A stretch of 47,052 nucleotides of DNA from Planctomycetota bacterium (GTDB lineage Bacteria > Planctomycetota > GCA-002687715): contig NZBC01000084.1 of NCBI GenBank assembly GCA_002687715.1, positions 1 to 47,052 on the forward strand, given 5' to 3'. This document shows positions 35,368 to 44,571 of this stretch, piece after piece. The position numbers were made by a program, and so were the translations under genes. Position 1 is the first letter of the stretch. Each line of letters begins with the position of its first letter. The notes under the pieces were generated by a model. That model was not told the DNA's origin. It saw nothing but the letters and a program-made list of their open reading frames with translations, and made no database searches.

Positions 35368-38115
35368 ATGTTCCCCGCGATCCCGGATCTCCCGGCGAAC
35401 CTGCTCCTCGATCAGGGGGAGCGGCTGACCTGGATCGCGGTCGGTGCCGGCTTCGTCCTGCTCGTCGGGGCCCTGTTCTCACGGCGTCGCCGCGGCGTGT
35501 TCGCGCTGCTGGGTCTGGTGCTGCGGGCCGCTGCAATCGCGATCGTCGGATTCCTCCTGCTGGAGCCCTTCGTACCTTCGGAGGAGCGCCGACCGGGCAC
35601 GTTGTTGGGTGCGGTCGACGTCTCCCGCAGCGTGGCGCCAGAAGCCCGCGCCGCCGCGTGGACGGAGCTGCGAAGGGGTGCCGATCAGCCCGACGCCGCG
35701 CACCTGCTCGTTCGTGGGTTCGCCGGATCATCGAAGCTCCTCGATCCCGGGCGACCGCTGCCGGACGGGGCGGCGTTCGACGACCTCGTGTCCGACCCGT
35801 TGCCCGCGCTCGCCCCGTTGCTCCTGACCGAAGCGGCGGGCGGAGACGCAGCGCGGCTGGTGCTCGTGACCGACGGCGCGGTGGCGCCGCCCTCGAGGCG
35901 GCTTCCTGCGGCGTCGGGGCTGCGGCCGTTGGTCGTCGCGCTGGGTGTCGGTGATCGGGCCCAGGTCCGCGCCACGTCGCTGGTCACGCTCGAGACGCCG
36001 CAACGCGAGAAGCCGCTACGCCTTGCCTGGCGAGGCAGCGCTGCACGTGATGCCGGCGCCGAGATGGTGGTGTGGGTCGACGGGAAGGAGGTGCGGCGAT
36101 TCCCCGTCCGCATCGGCGCTGGGGAGGTCGAGATCCCGATCGCGACACCGCCACTTCCCGCCGGCGCGCACGTGGTCGCGGCGCGGCTCGATGTCGCGGG
36201 CGACGATCCCATCGACAACGGGGCCGCCATCGAGGTCACGATCGGCGCGCCGCCGTCGGTCGTCGTCGTGTCGGACACGAAGAAACCGCTGGTCGCTGCA
36301 GCGTTGAAGGCCCAGGAGATCGACGTCTCGATCGTGACCTCGGAGGCGTTCCTCGGGCGACCCGGGGTCGCGGCGGCGGCCGGGGTCATCGTGCTCGACC
36401 GGGTCTCCGCTGCGGAGCTGTCGAGCCCCCCCGTGCTCGACTTCCTGCGTCGTGCGGTAGAGCGGGGCGCGGGGCTGATGTACCTCCCGCGCGAGGATCG
36501 CGGGGAGATGTACGACGCCCGCAAGAAGCCATTCCTGGACCTGCTGCCGCTCGTCGGGCAACAGCCGCCGCCCCCGCCGGAGGAGAAGAAGAAGCCCGAG
36601 TCGCCGCCGCCCGAGGAGGACGTCGGATTGAAGCCGCCCGATCCCGAGAAGCGCAAGAAGGAGAAGCGCCTCGCGCCGACGCTCGGGTTGCTGCTGCTCG
36701 TCGACTCGAGCTCGAGCATGAAGGACGGTGGTCGGCTGCGCCTGGCGAAGGAGGCGGCGATCGCAGCCGCCGAGACGCTCCACCCGGAAGACCGCATCGG
36801 CGTCATCCAGTTCAACCTCCGGCCGCATATCGTGCTCGAGCTGACGAAAGCCGGCGACCAGGAGGAGATCGCCGACCGCATCGCGCGCATCCAGGCCGAG
36901 GGCGGGACGTCGTTCGGGCCCGCGTTGGCGGCGGCGAAGGAGGTCTTCGCGAGCGAGGACCTCGCGATCCGTCACGTGATCCTGCTCAGCGATGGGCAGA
37001 CCCGCCCGTACCGGCTGAAGCCGCTCGTCACGAGCATGGCCGCACTGGGCATCACGGTGTCGACGGTCGGATGCGGCCGCGACTTCGACGAGCAGACGCT
37101 GTCGGACATCGCGTACTGGGGGAAGGGGCGCTTCCACCCCGCGTTCGACGCGCGTGAGGTTCCGCAGATATTCACCGTCGAAGCGGAGCGGGTCATCGAG
37201 GCGTCGGGCGCCCGCCATCGTCGCGACTCGTTGCCGCCGACCGAGACGCCGAAGAGTCCCGATCCCAAGCAGACACCGAAGCCGAAGCCGCCGCCGGAAG
37301 AGGTCCCACCTCCGCCGACTCCGCCGAAGGCGACCCCGTTCGAGAAGGCACTGCCTGCTCCGTACCTGGCGGGCATCGCGCCCCAGGACGTCCCGGGCGT
37401 GTTCGGGTACCACCCGACGCTGGCCCGTCCGGGTGGTTGGGTGTCGCTGCGCATCGGTCCGTCGAAGGAGCCGGTTTGTGCGCACATGACCCGCGGGTAT
37501 GGCCGGGTGCTGGCTTGGTCGGTGCCGCTGGAGGGTGCATGGGCGGCCCATGTTGCGAACTGGATGGACTACGGTCCGCTCGTCGCCCAGATCGTGCGGT
37601 TCATCCACCCGGACGGCGGCCGGGAGCGGTACCACGTGCGTGCAGCCAGTGCGGGCCGCACCGTGACGGCCACGATCCTCGATCGGACGTCGCGGGTCAT
37701 CGGTGGTGACGTGACGCTCGACGTCCGTGACGCCACGGGCCGGCGGCCCAAGCTCCTCATGACTCGCGTTTCCGACGACGTCTTCCGGGTCGCGCTCGAT
37801 CCGCGGGACCCCGCGTCCGCGCTGCGGGTCGGGGGCGCCGTAAAGGGTGCCGCGCCGACGGCCGGCGTCCGCGCCGGGTTCGCCCGGGTGCCGCCGCCGC
37901 CGGAGGTCCACGACGGCGGACTCGATCTCGACGGTCTCTCGGCGTGGGCCGACGCCTTTGGTGGCGTCGTCGTAGCGACGTGTCTGTCGATCGACGTGCC
38001 GGACCGCGTGACCGTTCATCGTGAGCCGTTCGGAGCCGTGCTGCTGCCGTGGCTGCTGCTGATCCTCGTCGCCGACCTGGTCCTCAAACGGCTCCTACCC
38101 GGACGGATTGCGTGA
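35368..38115 (+). CDS. membrane protein with von Willebrand factor A domain
   Basis: This is a 915-residue protein with two N-terminal transmembrane helices (about 21-40 and 46-66) and one at the C terminus (about 888-908). The first part (70-200) is a VWA-like domain of the BatA/aerotolerance type without a clear metal site. Residues 290-400 look like a glutamine-amidotransferase-like fold. After a proline-rich linker, a complete VWA domain has its MIDAS at D446 (DSSSSMKDGGRL), with GGTSFGPAL and LLSDGQTRP supplying the other ligands. A second proline linker and a beta domain precede the last helix. Such proteins are frequent in PVC genomes; the partner is unknown. The stop overlaps the pdxA start (GTGA). 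Confidence 0.8.
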   Translation: MFPAIPDLPANLLLDQGERLTWIAVGAGFVLLVGALFSRRRRGVFALLGLVLRAAAIAIVGFLLLEPFVPSEERRPGTLLGAVDVSRSVAPEARAAAWTELRRGADQPDAAHLLVRGFAGSSKLLDPGRPLPDGAAFDDLVSDPLPALAPLLLTEAAGGDAARLVLVTDGAVAPPSRRLPAASGLRPLVVALGVGDRAQVRATSLVTLETPQREKPLRLAWRGSAARDAGAEMVVWVDGKEVRRFPVRIGAGEVEIPIATPPLPAGAHVVAARLDVAGDDPIDNGAAIEVTIGAPPSVVVVSDTKKPLVAAALKAQEIDVSIVTSEAFLGRPGVAAAAGVIVLDRVSAAELSSPPVLDFLRRAVERGAGLMYLPREDRGEMYDARKKPFLDLLPLVGQQPPPPPEEKKKPESPPPEEDVGLKPPDPEKRKKEKRLAPTLGLLLLVDSSSSMKDGGRLRLAKEAAIAAAETLHPEDRIGVIQFNLRPHIVLELTKAGDQEEIADRIARIQAEGGTSFGPALAAAKEVFASEDLAIRHVILLSDGQTRPYRLKPLVTSMAALGITVSTVGCGRDFDEQTLSDIAYWGKGRFHPAFDAREVPQIFTVEAERVIEASGARHRRDSLPPTETPKSPDPKQTPKPKPPPEEVPPPPTPPKATPFEKALPAPYLAGIAPQDVPGVFGYHPTLARPGGWVSLRIGPSKEPVCAHMTRGYGRVLAWSVPLEGAWAAHVANWMDYGPLVAQIVRFIHPDGGRERYHVRAASAGRTVTATILDRTSRVIGGDVTLDVRDATGRRPKLLMTRVSDDVFRVALDPRDPASALRVGGAVKGAAPTAGVRAGFARVPPPPEVHDGGLDLDGLSAWADAFGGVVVATCLSIDVPDRVTVHREPFGAVLLPWLLLILVADLVLKRLLPGRIA

Positions 38116-39056
38116 CGTCCCGGGCCCGCGAGGTCGTCGTGGCGACGGGGGACCCCCAGGGAATCGGACCCGAGGTCGCGGTCCGGGCCGCCGGGCAGCT
38201 GGCGGCGGAGGACCCGGGCACGACGTGGACGCTTGTGGGCGATGCGGCTTCGTTGCGCGCCCTCGCGCCGGAACGCGCCGGCGTGAACGTCATCGACGTG
38301 CCTCTGCCGGCGCCGCTCATCGATGCGCCTCCGAGCGTCGCCGGCGGACGCGCCGCCCGAGACGTCCTCGCGGTCGCGACCGATCGCGTCGCGGCGTCTT
38401 CGTCTCGCGCGCTCTGCACCGGGCCGCTGTCGAAGGAGGCCGTCGCCCTCGCTGGCGAGCAGGACTTCGTCGGGCACACCGGATGGCTGGCCCGCCGGCT
38501 CGGTGCGGAACACGTCGTGATGCTCTTCGTCGCACCTCAGCTGCGGGTCGCGCTCGCGACCGTGCACCTTCCCCTGAGCGCGGTCAGCGAAGCGCTCACC
38601 CGGGACGGGCTCTGCCGGACGCTCGACGTCCTCGCCCGCGGACTGCGCGAACGGTACGACCTCCCGCGGCCGCGGATCGCCGTCCTCGGTCTGAACCCGC
38701 ACGCGGGGGAGGGTGGGCTGCTCGGCGAGGAGGAGATTCGCGTGATCGCCCCCGCGATCCTCGCCGCCCAGGACGCGGGGGTCGCCGAGGTCTCTGGGCC
38801 TCACAGCGCCGATGCGTTCTTCCGTGAGGGCCGCCTCGCGGTCTGCGATGTCGTCCTCGCGATGTATCACGACCAGGGTTTGCTCCCGCTGAAGGCGCTG
38901 GCGTTCGGGGAGGCGGTGAACGTCACGCTGGGGCTCCCCATCATCCGGACGTCGGTGGATCACGGCGTCGCGTACGACATCGCCGGAGAGGGCCGAGCCG
39001 ACCCGGGGTCGATGATCGTGGCAATGCGGCACGCTAGGGACCTGCTCCCCGGTTGA
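38112..39056 (+). CDS. pdxA: 4-hydroxythreonine-4-phosphate dehydrogenase
   Basis: This 314-residue enzyme of the DXP-dependent pyridoxal phosphate pathway oxidises 4-phosphohydroxy-L-threonine with NAD. Motifs: VVATGDPQGIGPEV, CTGPLSKEAV, DFVGHTGWLA, LATVHLPLSAV, LGLNPHAGEGGLLGEEE, AMYHDQGLLPLKAL and TSVDHGVAYDIAGEGRADP, containing the metal-binding histidines and the substrate His-Thr. The GTG at 38112 overlaps the VWA stop, so translation is coupled. Confidence 0.93.
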   Translation: MTSRAREVVVATGDPQGIGPEVAVRAAGQLAAEDPGTTWTLVGDAASLRALAPERAGVNVIDVPLPAPLIDAPPSVAGGRAARDVLAVATDRVAASSSRALCTGPLSKEAVALAGEQDFVGHTGWLARRLGAEHVVMLFVAPQLRVALATVHLPLSAVSEALTRDGLCRTLDVLARGLRERYDLPRPRIAVLGLNPHAGEGGLLGEEEIRVIAPAILAAQDAGVAEVSGPHSADAFFREGRLAVCDVVLAMYHDQGLLPLKALAFGEAVNVTLGLPIIRTSVDHGVAYDIAGEGRADPGSMIVAMRHARDLLPG

Positions 39057-39100
39057 GTCGAGGACCCTCCCGGCCCGCCTGGGGTGACACCTGTCCTCCG

Positions 39101-39134
39101 TTGACCCGGCGGGCTCTTGCCCCTAATGTTGACA
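39101..39134 (+). promoter_or_regulatory. candidate promoter elements before the membrane protein gene
   Basis: TTGACC (39101-39106) is 17 bp from TAATGT (39124-39129), and a perfect TTGACA (39129-39134) follows without a good -10. It lies in the 177-bp gap before 39234. Weak support. Confidence 0.25.
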
Positions 39135-39233
39135 GCGAGGCGGGTTGCCGGAGATCTGGGGGTTCCGGTACACCCCGCACCCCCATCCGTTGGGGGGGAG
39201 CTGGTGCGGATCACGCGGGACGAGGGCGGACCC

Positions 39234-39881
39234 ATGGCAAAGCGCAACCGGCCGATCATGTACGAGGTGTTCGGCTCGCAGACGCGAATGAGAGGCCTGG
39301 ACGGGCCTCCGTCCGGTAAGACCGCCCGCTCCCGTCCACTGCATCGCGGACGCGTGCGTCGTGCGATGGGCGAACTCCGTATCAGCTATGAGCTTGCGGC
39401 CACCATCGGTCTGCTCGTTGTTGTCCTCTCCGGGACCCTTTATTACTTTGGCTGGGTTCGTGGGCAGGACCCCGCGGATGAGGTGACGCTCATGGCTGGC
39501 GGAGAGACCGGAAACGGTCGCGAAGCCGGTCCGGCGCCGACCCCACCGCGGGATCCGGGGACCATGCCAGCCACGGAGACGTACTGGTCGGTTCGAGTCA
39601 TCACCACGGGCACCTGGACGAAGGTCCATTCGGAGGCCAAGATCCTCGACGCCATCGATCGAGCATTCGATACGAAGGACTTCCTGGACTCGCGGCACTT
39701 CGAGGACGTGCATGTCGTCCGCTACGACAACAAGAAGAAACGGAGCTACGTGGCCGTCTACGTCGGTCGAAGCGAGTCCGATGCCAGCCTCAAACCGCTA
39801 CTGGCGCGTCTGAAGCGCCTGCGGTGGAGGAAGAAGACTCCCTTCGCTTCCGCGTTCGTGGTCCAGCTCTCGCCAAGGTGA
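39234..39881 (+). CDS. single-pass membrane protein with SPOR-like C-terminal domain
   Basis: This 215-residue protein has a basic cytoplasmic N terminus (MAKRNRPIMYEVFGSQTRM), one transmembrane helix at about 53-75 (LAATIGLLVVVLSGTLYYFG) and a Pro/Gly linker. The C-terminal domain of about 85 residues (YWSVRVITTGTWTKVHSEAK, RSYVAVYVGRSESDASLKPL, ARLKRLRW) resembles SPOR peptidoglycan-binding domains in layout; this is not certain. The ATG at 39234 is chosen because the conserved-looking N terminus begins there and the extra upstream residues look non-coding. Confidence 0.6.
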   Translation: MAKRNRPIMYEVFGSQTRMRGLDGPPSGKTARSRPLHRGRVRRAMGELRISYELAATIGLLVVVLSGTLYYFGWVRGQDPADEVTLMAGGETGNGREAGPAPTPPRDPGTMPATETYWSVRVITTGTWTKVHSEAKILDAIDRAFDTKDFLDSRHFEDVHVVRYDNKKKRSYVAVYVGRSESDASLKPLLARLKRLRWRKKTPFASAFVVQLSPR

Positions 39882-39884
39882 TCC

Positions 39885-39901
39885 GAGCCGCAACGCGGCT
39901 C
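39885..39901 (+). terminator. perfect hairpin after the membrane protein gene
   Basis: GAGCCGC-AAC-GCGGCTC is a 7-bp stem that begins 3 bp after the stop codon. No T-run follows, so termination is possible but not assured. Confidence 0.4.
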
Positions 39902-39927
39902 GCGTGAAGTTCTAGGACCCGACCCCC

Positions 39928-40155
39928 ATGTCGATCCACAAGAGTCTGCGGTCATCCTCGGGCCTGACCCGAGCGCGCAACGTCCTTTCCCGGACGGAGC
40001 GCGTCGATCGGATGACGAAGGAAGGGACGCTGCAACCCGGCGACTCCGTCCTCGGCCTGCCCAAGACCAAGGTCCTGAAGGCCAAGAAGAGCAAGGGCAA
40101 GAAGAAGAAGGAAGAGGGAGAGGAAGAGGAGACCGCCGAGACGACGGAAGGTTAG
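39928..40155 (+). CDS. PVC-type small basic protein
   Basis: This 75-residue protein belongs to the small basic protein family characteristic of Planctomycetes, Verrucomicrobia and Chlamydiae: MSIHKSLRSSSGLTRARNVL, SRTERVDRM and GDSVLGLPKTKVLK are its recognisable parts. It has been proposed as a PVC signature protein, possibly ribosome-associated. The C-terminal 25 residues are a Lys block then an Asp/Glu block (KKSKGKKKKEEGEEEETAE), longer than I would expect. It is the best taxonomic marker in the window. Confidence 0.88.
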   Translation: MSIHKSLRSSSGLTRARNVLSRTERVDRMTKEGTLQPGDSVLGLPKTKVLKAKKSKGKKKKEEGEEEETAETTEG

Positions 40156-40195
40156 TCCGCTCCGCCCTTCCGGTCCCTTTCCACCTCTTTCTTCG

Positions 40196-41326
40196 ATGCG
40201 CATCAGTCGTCGTGCCAACCGGGTCCAGTCCTCCGGAATCCGGAGGATGTTCGACCTCGGTGCGCGCCTCAAGGACCCGATCGACTTCTCGATCGGGCAG
40301 CCGCACTTTCCCGTACCGCAGCCCGTCAAGGACGCGGCCATCCAGGCCATCCGCGACGATCAGAACCGGTACACCGTCACCCAGGGACTACCCGAACTCA
40401 ACGAGGCCGTCCTCGAGCAGGTGGAGCGGCGGACGGGCGTACGGTGTGAGTCGAGCTGCGTGACGTCCGGCGTCGCAGGGGGCCTGACCCTCGGCATGCT
40501 GGCGCTGCTCGACGAGGGTGATCGCATCCTGATCCCCGATCCGTACTTCGTTTGCTACCGGAACCTCGCGGCGATGCTGTCGCTCGAGCCCGTTTGCTAC
40601 GACACGTACCCGGACTTCCGGATCACCGACGAGCGACTCGAGGCGGGCATGGACGAGCGGGTGAAGGTCCTGCTCGTGAACACGCCGTCGAACCCCACCG
40701 GGCGCACGCTGACCGTAGAAGAGCTGAAGACGATCGCCGCGTTCGCCAAACGCCACGACCTCGTCGTGATCACCGACGAGATCTACGACGCGTTCTCGTA
40801 CGACGGTCCAGTGCCGAGCATCCTGTCCTTCTACGACCAGGTGCTCTTGCTCAGCGGGTTTGGCAAGACGTACGGAATGCCCGGGTGGCGCCTTGGCTAC
40901 GCGGTCGGCCCGGACGAGGTCATTGAACGCATGCGGACGCTGCAGCAGTTCTCGTTCGTGTGCGCACCCGCGCCCTTGCAGCACGCGGCCCTCGCCGCGT
41001 TGCAAGTCGACATGACGCCCAACGTCGAAGACTATGCGAAGAAGCGCGACTTCATCCACGACGGCCTCAGCGACGTCTTGGAGATCGTGAAGCCCAACGG
41101 CGCGTTCTACGCATTCCCGCGCGTGCCCGGAGGACTCTCCGCCGAGGCGTTCGTCGAGAAGGCCGTCGCCCGGAACCTGCTCCTCGTTCCCGGCAAGGCG
41201 TTCTCCCGCGTCGATACCCACATGCGCCTGAGCTTCGCTCTTCCGGACGAGAAGCTCGAGAAGGGCGTGGCCATCCTGCGTGAACTCGCCGCCGAGGCGA
41301 GCGCGGAGGCCGGCGGCGCCGCCTAG
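40196..41326 (+). CDS. class I/II PLP aminotransferase
   Basis: This 376-residue complete aminotransferase is close in type to aspartate aminotransferases. IDFSIGQPHFPVP and RYTVTQGLPELNEAV are N-terminal landmarks. LLVNTPSNPTGRTLTVEE contains the substrate-binding Asn, ITDEIYDAFSYDG the PLP-ring Asp and Tyr, and SGFGKTYGMPGWRLGY the Schiff-base lysine K224 and phosphate-binding Arg. HMRLSFAL holds the substrate carboxylate Arg. The exact amino acid substrate is not determined. It is 40 bp before the queE-like gene. Confidence 0.9.
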   Translation: MRISRRANRVQSSGIRRMFDLGARLKDPIDFSIGQPHFPVPQPVKDAAIQAIRDDQNRYTVTQGLPELNEAVLEQVERRTGVRCESSCVTSGVAGGLTLGMLALLDEGDRILIPDPYFVCYRNLAAMLSLEPVCYDTYPDFRITDERLEAGMDERVKVLLVNTPSNPTGRTLTVEELKTIAAFAKRHDLVVITDEIYDAFSYDGPVPSILSFYDQVLLLSGFGKTYGMPGWRLGYAVGPDEVIERMRTLQQFSFVCAPAPLQHAALAALQVDMTPNVEDYAKKRDFIHDGLSDVLEIVKPNGAFYAFPRVPGGLSAEAFVEKAVARNLLLVPGKAFSRVDTHMRLSFALPDEKLEKGVAILRELAAEASAEAGGAA

Positions 41327-41365
41327 CCCGTGACTCGGCTCGCGCTGTGCGGCCGGGAGACGACC

Positions 41366-42151
41366 ATGGTGATGGATCGCGAACGCCTGACGACCCTCGA
41401 ACAACGACAGGAGGCCGACCTCGTCGAGATCTTCTCGTCGGTCCAGGGGGAAGGCCTGCGCGTCGGGGAGTTGCACACGTTCGTTCGATTCGCGCATTGC
41501 GACATGCACTGCGCATACTGCGACACTCCGCTGTGCCACGCGCCCCCGAAGACCGTGCGCATCCAGCGGGTGCTCGGCGGTGGGTTCGACGCGGAGCTTC
41601 CGAATCCGATCGACGGGGGCGAACTGGAGCGAGTCGTCGATGGGATCCTCGCTGAGAATCACCCGCGGGCTATGTCTCTCACGGGCGGCGAACCCCTGCT
41701 GCATCCCTGGACTTGCGACAGGCTCGGTGCCGTGGCGCGCGCGCGTGGGGTTCCGGTGCTGCTCGAAACTGACGGGAACTTGCCCGACGCGTTCGCGGGG
41801 ATCCGCGACGTCATCGACATCGTCAGCCTCGACTGGAAGCTCGCTTCCGCAACGGGCGAGCCCACCCAGACGGACGCACACGTCCGCATGCTCGAACTCG
41901 CTCGCGGACTCGAGACGATCGTGAAGATGGTGTTCACTGCCGACACGACGTTCGACGAGGTGCGCGACGCCGCGGAGATCGTGGCTAGGATCGACCCCGT
42001 CACCATCGTGCTGCAGCCCTGCACCCCGTTCGGACGCGTGACGCGCGCCCCGTCGGTGGCGCAGGGGCTCGGTTTCCTGCGTCGCCTGGCCGGCGGCGCG
42101 TCACCCGTGCGTCTGCTCCCGCAGGTGCACCGTCTGATGGACCTGCCCTGA
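41366..42151 (+). CDS. queE: QueE-like radical SAM enzyme (7-carboxy-7-deazaguanine synthase)
   Basis: This 261-residue radical SAM protein binds a [4Fe-4S] cluster through C45, C49 and C52 (CDMHCAYCDT), the CxxxCxxC motif. EIFSSVQGEGLRVG at the N terminus, LTGGEPLLHPW (SAM-binding GGE), VLLETDGNLP and SLDWKLAS are typical of QueE, which makes the 7-deazaguanine core in queuosine synthesis. The ATG at 41366, preceded by GGGAGACGACC, is preferred over an upstream GTG at 41330. Only 2 bp separate it from der. Confidence 0.85.
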   Translation: MVMDRERLTTLEQRQEADLVEIFSSVQGEGLRVGELHTFVRFAHCDMHCAYCDTPLCHAPPKTVRIQRVLGGGFDAELPNPIDGGELERVVDGILAENHPRAMSLTGGEPLLHPWTCDRLGAVARARGVPVLLETDGNLPDAFAGIRDVIDIVSLDWKLASATGEPTQTDAHVRMLELARGLETIVKMVFTADTTFDEVRDAAEIVARIDPVTIVLQPCTPFGRVTRAPSVAQGLGFLRRLAGGASPVRLLPQVHRLMDLP

Positions 42152-42153
42152 CC

Positions 42154-43476
42154 ATGCTCCCCGTCGTCGCCATCGTCGGACGTCCCAATGTCGGGAAGTC
42201 GTCGTTTCTCAATGCGGCTCTCGGTCGTCGTGTCTCCATCGTCCATGACAAGCCGGGGGTGACCCGAGACCGCGTCCAGGCCGACCTCGCGTACGGCGAG
42301 CGCGCGTTCACCCTGGTCGACATGGGTGGTATTGGCATCGTGGACGACCACGCACTCGACGACCAGGTCGAGATGCAGATCAACGTCGCATTGACGGCGT
42401 CCGATGTGGTGATCTTCATCGTCGACGTCCGGGACGGGGTCACTCCGCTCGACGAGCAGATCGCCGGGGTCCTGCGCCGGGTCGGCAAGCCGTGCGTGCT
42501 CGTCGCCAACAAGGTCGACGCCGAGCAGCACGAGTCGCTCGTGCATGAGTTCGCCTCGCTCGGACTCGGCGATGCGATTCCCGTTTCGGCCAAGCAGGAG
42601 CTGGGAATCTGGGTCACGTTGGACGCGGCGATCGCCCGGCTGCCCGAGGCCAAGCCGGGGGAGCGAGTCGCGGAGGAGGGGGAGACCCGCATCGCCTTCG
42701 TCGGCCAGCGGAACAGCGGCAAGAGCACGCTCCTCAACGCGCTGTGCGGCGAGGATCGGGTCATCGTCTCCGACATCCCGGGTACGACGCGCGACAGCGT
42801 CGACGTATCAGTGGAGTTCGGCGACCGGATGTTCACCGCGATCGACACCGCGGGGATCCGCAAGGTCCGCAAGTTGCAGGATTCGATCGAGTACTACAGC
42901 CAGATCCGCGCCCACGAGTCGATCGGGCGGGCCGATGTGGTCCTGCATCTGATCGACGCGACCAAGGACGTCAGCCAGGTCGACAAGAAGATCGCCGACG
43001 CTGTAGCGACCGCCGTCAAGCCGTGCGTCCTGGCGATCAACAAGTGGGACCTTGCCGAGCACGTCGAGACCGAGAAGTACCTCGCTTATCTCTCGAGCCG
43101 GCTGCCGTTCTGGCACTTCGCCCCAGTCGTGTTCGTCTCCGCGAAGGAGCAGACCCGGCTGAAGGAGATGATGGACGTGGCATTCGACCTCCACGATCAG
43201 GGATCGCACCGGATCCCCACTCCGGAAGTCAACAAGGTCATGGAGGCGGCGGCCAGGGTCCGCGGTCCTCGCGTCTCCCGTGGAAAGTACCCCAAGATCT
43301 ACTACGCTACTCAGGTGGGAACGAATCCTCCGTGGATCGTTCTCTTCGTGAACGACCCTGCCCTCTTCAAGGACGACTTCCGTCGCTTCCTCGAGAACCG
43401 GTTCCGGGCGGCGTTCCCCTTCGAGGAGATCCCGATCCGGATTTCGTTCCGCAAGCGAAAGTCGATCTTCAGGTGA
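42154..43476 (+). CDS. der: ribosome-assembly GTPase Der (EngA)
   Basis: This is a 440-residue protein with two GTPase domains followed by a KH-like domain, the Der layout. The first P-loop is GRPNVGKSS (from residue 9) with KPGVTRDRV, DMGGIGIVDD and NKVD; the second is GQRNSGKST with IPGTTRDSV, DTAGIRK and NKWDL. It acts in 50S subunit maturation. The C terminus (RISFRKRKSIFR) is basic as usual. It is part of a tight run with the queE-like gene. Confidence 0.95.
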   Translation: MLPVVAIVGRPNVGKSSFLNAALGRRVSIVHDKPGVTRDRVQADLAYGERAFTLVDMGGIGIVDDHALDDQVEMQINVALTASDVVIFIVDVRDGVTPLDEQIAGVLRRVGKPCVLVANKVDAEQHESLVHEFASLGLGDAIPVSAKQELGIWVTLDAAIARLPEAKPGERVAEEGETRIAFVGQRNSGKSTLLNALCGEDRVIVSDIPGTTRDSVDVSVEFGDRMFTAIDTAGIRKVRKLQDSIEYYSQIRAHESIGRADVVLHLIDATKDVSQVDKKIADAVATAVKPCVLAINKWDLAEHVETEKYLAYLSSRLPFWHFAPVVFVSAKEQTRLKEMMDVAFDLHDQGSHRIPTPEVNKVMEAAARVRGPRVSRGKYPKIYYATQVGTNPPWIVLFVNDPALFKDDFRRFLENRFRAAFPFEEIPIRISFRKRKSIFR

Positions 43477-43484
43477 GGCCAGCC

Positions 43485-43949
43485 ATGTGCATTCGATTCA
43501 GTGTCCTCTTCGCGACCCTCGCTCTGCTCGGTGCGTGCAACTCTTCGCCTCAACCGCAGGAGGAGACGACGCACTTCGTCTACCAGCACACGCGCGAGAC
43601 GATCTGGAACCAGACCCGCTCCGAGCTCGGTGAGCGCTGGAGGATCGCCGATGAGGACGAGATTGCGATGACCTTCACGACGGATTGGGACACCCATCTC
43701 CACGTCATGAACACGTTCGGCAAGCGCCACCGACTGACGGTGACGCTCGCCGGCACCGACGAGGAGGGATACCAGGTCACCGCGTCGCAGGAGACCGAGC
43801 AGAACACCAACCAGGACAATCCGCTCGTAGCTTCCGAAGCCGAGTGGGATTCCGCTCCGTCCAATGGTGCGCTCGCGCAACGGTTCCTCATGAATCTCCA
43901 CCTGCGCATGAATCCCGGCACCCCCTGGCGCGAAGACGCCGACCGATAG
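43485..43949 (+). CDS. small lipoprotein, unknown function
   Basis: This 154-residue protein has a short lipoprotein signal with lipobox (FATLALLGACNSS). The mature part is acidic, with a repeated ETTHFVYQHTRETIW / DWDTHLHVMNTFGKRHRL pattern that suggests a small alpha-beta fold of BamE/outer-membrane lipoprotein flavour. I do not recognise the family. AGGTGAGG before the ATG at 43485 sets the start, 8 bp after der. It is the last intact gene before the gene-poor stretch. Confidence 0.7.
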   Translation: MCIRFSVLFATLALLGACNSSPQPQEETTHFVYQHTRETIWNQTRSELGERWRIADEDEIAMTFTTDWDTHLHVMNTFGKRHRLTVTLAGTDEEGYQVTASQETEQNTNQDNPLVASEAEWDSAPSNGALAQRFLMNLHLRMNPGTPWREDADR

Positions 43950-43955
43950 CCCGGC

Positions 43956-44571
43956 CTACTCATGAACGCGTAGCGAGAAGTGCAGCTGGGTCGTGCTGGC
44001 GAGGGGATCGAGATTCTGGGACGGATCGAGATTCTGGGACGGATCGAGATTCTGGGACGGATCGAGATTCTGGGACGGAGCGAGATTCTGGGACGGAGGC
44101 GCTTTCGACCGCAGGCGTGGTTGAGCCACCTCGAGGATCATGATGATGATCTTCCACCCGGCGAGGATCGTCCGCTTCACGGTCCCTGGGGGGAGCAATG
44201 CACCCCGCTCGCACTCGGCGAGAACTCGGGTCCGATGACCAGTTCGGCGTCGTGATTCCGAATCAGCGCCAGGATGGCGTCGAGATTCCGCAGGATGGTC
44301 AGAGAAATCTGCATCGAGGAACGCCACGATTTCGACGTCGTCAGGCAACGCTGCGATGCCGGGCGAGACACGCGGAACCGTAGCCGCGACGCTCCTCGTC
44401 GAGGACGTGTGCAACGCCCGACCGAGCGACGTCGGCAGCCGCGTGGCGAGATCCGTTGTCGACGACGATCACGCTCGAGACGTGCGCGGGAATCGCCTCT
44501 AGCACGAGCGGCAGACTCTTTTCTTCGTTCAGCGCGGAGATGACGACGCAGGTTTCCACGAAGGTCTCCAC
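43956..44571 (-). pseudogene. frameshifted family 2 glycosyltransferase remnant
   Basis: Three overlapping minus-strand frames together spell a GT2 enzyme of the polyprenol-phosphate-sugar type. Frame one (44571-44362) gives TCVVISALNEEKSLPLVLEA and VIVVDNGSRHAAADVA ending RRGYGSACLA. After skipping one base, the second frame (from 44360) continues GIAALPDDVEIVAFLDADFS with the DAD metal motif. Near 44290 the reading moves to a third frame (AILALIRNHDAELVIGPE), and near 44215 it moves back (ERGALLPPGTVKRTILAGWK). At least three frameshifts and loss of the C-terminal part, which is replaced by the 18-bp repeat array, indicate decay. The usual NGSTDGTA is also altered to NGSRHAAA. Confidence 0.7.
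44005..44094. repeat. 18-bp tandem repeat array, five units
   Basis: Five head-to-tail copies of GGATCGAGATTCTGGGAC (44005-44094); the fifth has one change (GGAGCG). The 18-bp period keeps frame: the minus strand reads PSQNLD repeats, the plus strand IEILGR repeats. It lies at the 3' end of the glycosyltransferase remnant. Confidence 0.95.

Noticed and set aside
43980..44255. plus-strand reading with IEILGR repeats
   Set aside because: It is produced by the 18-bp array, which stays open in several frames; the minus strand carries the glycosyltransferase remnant.
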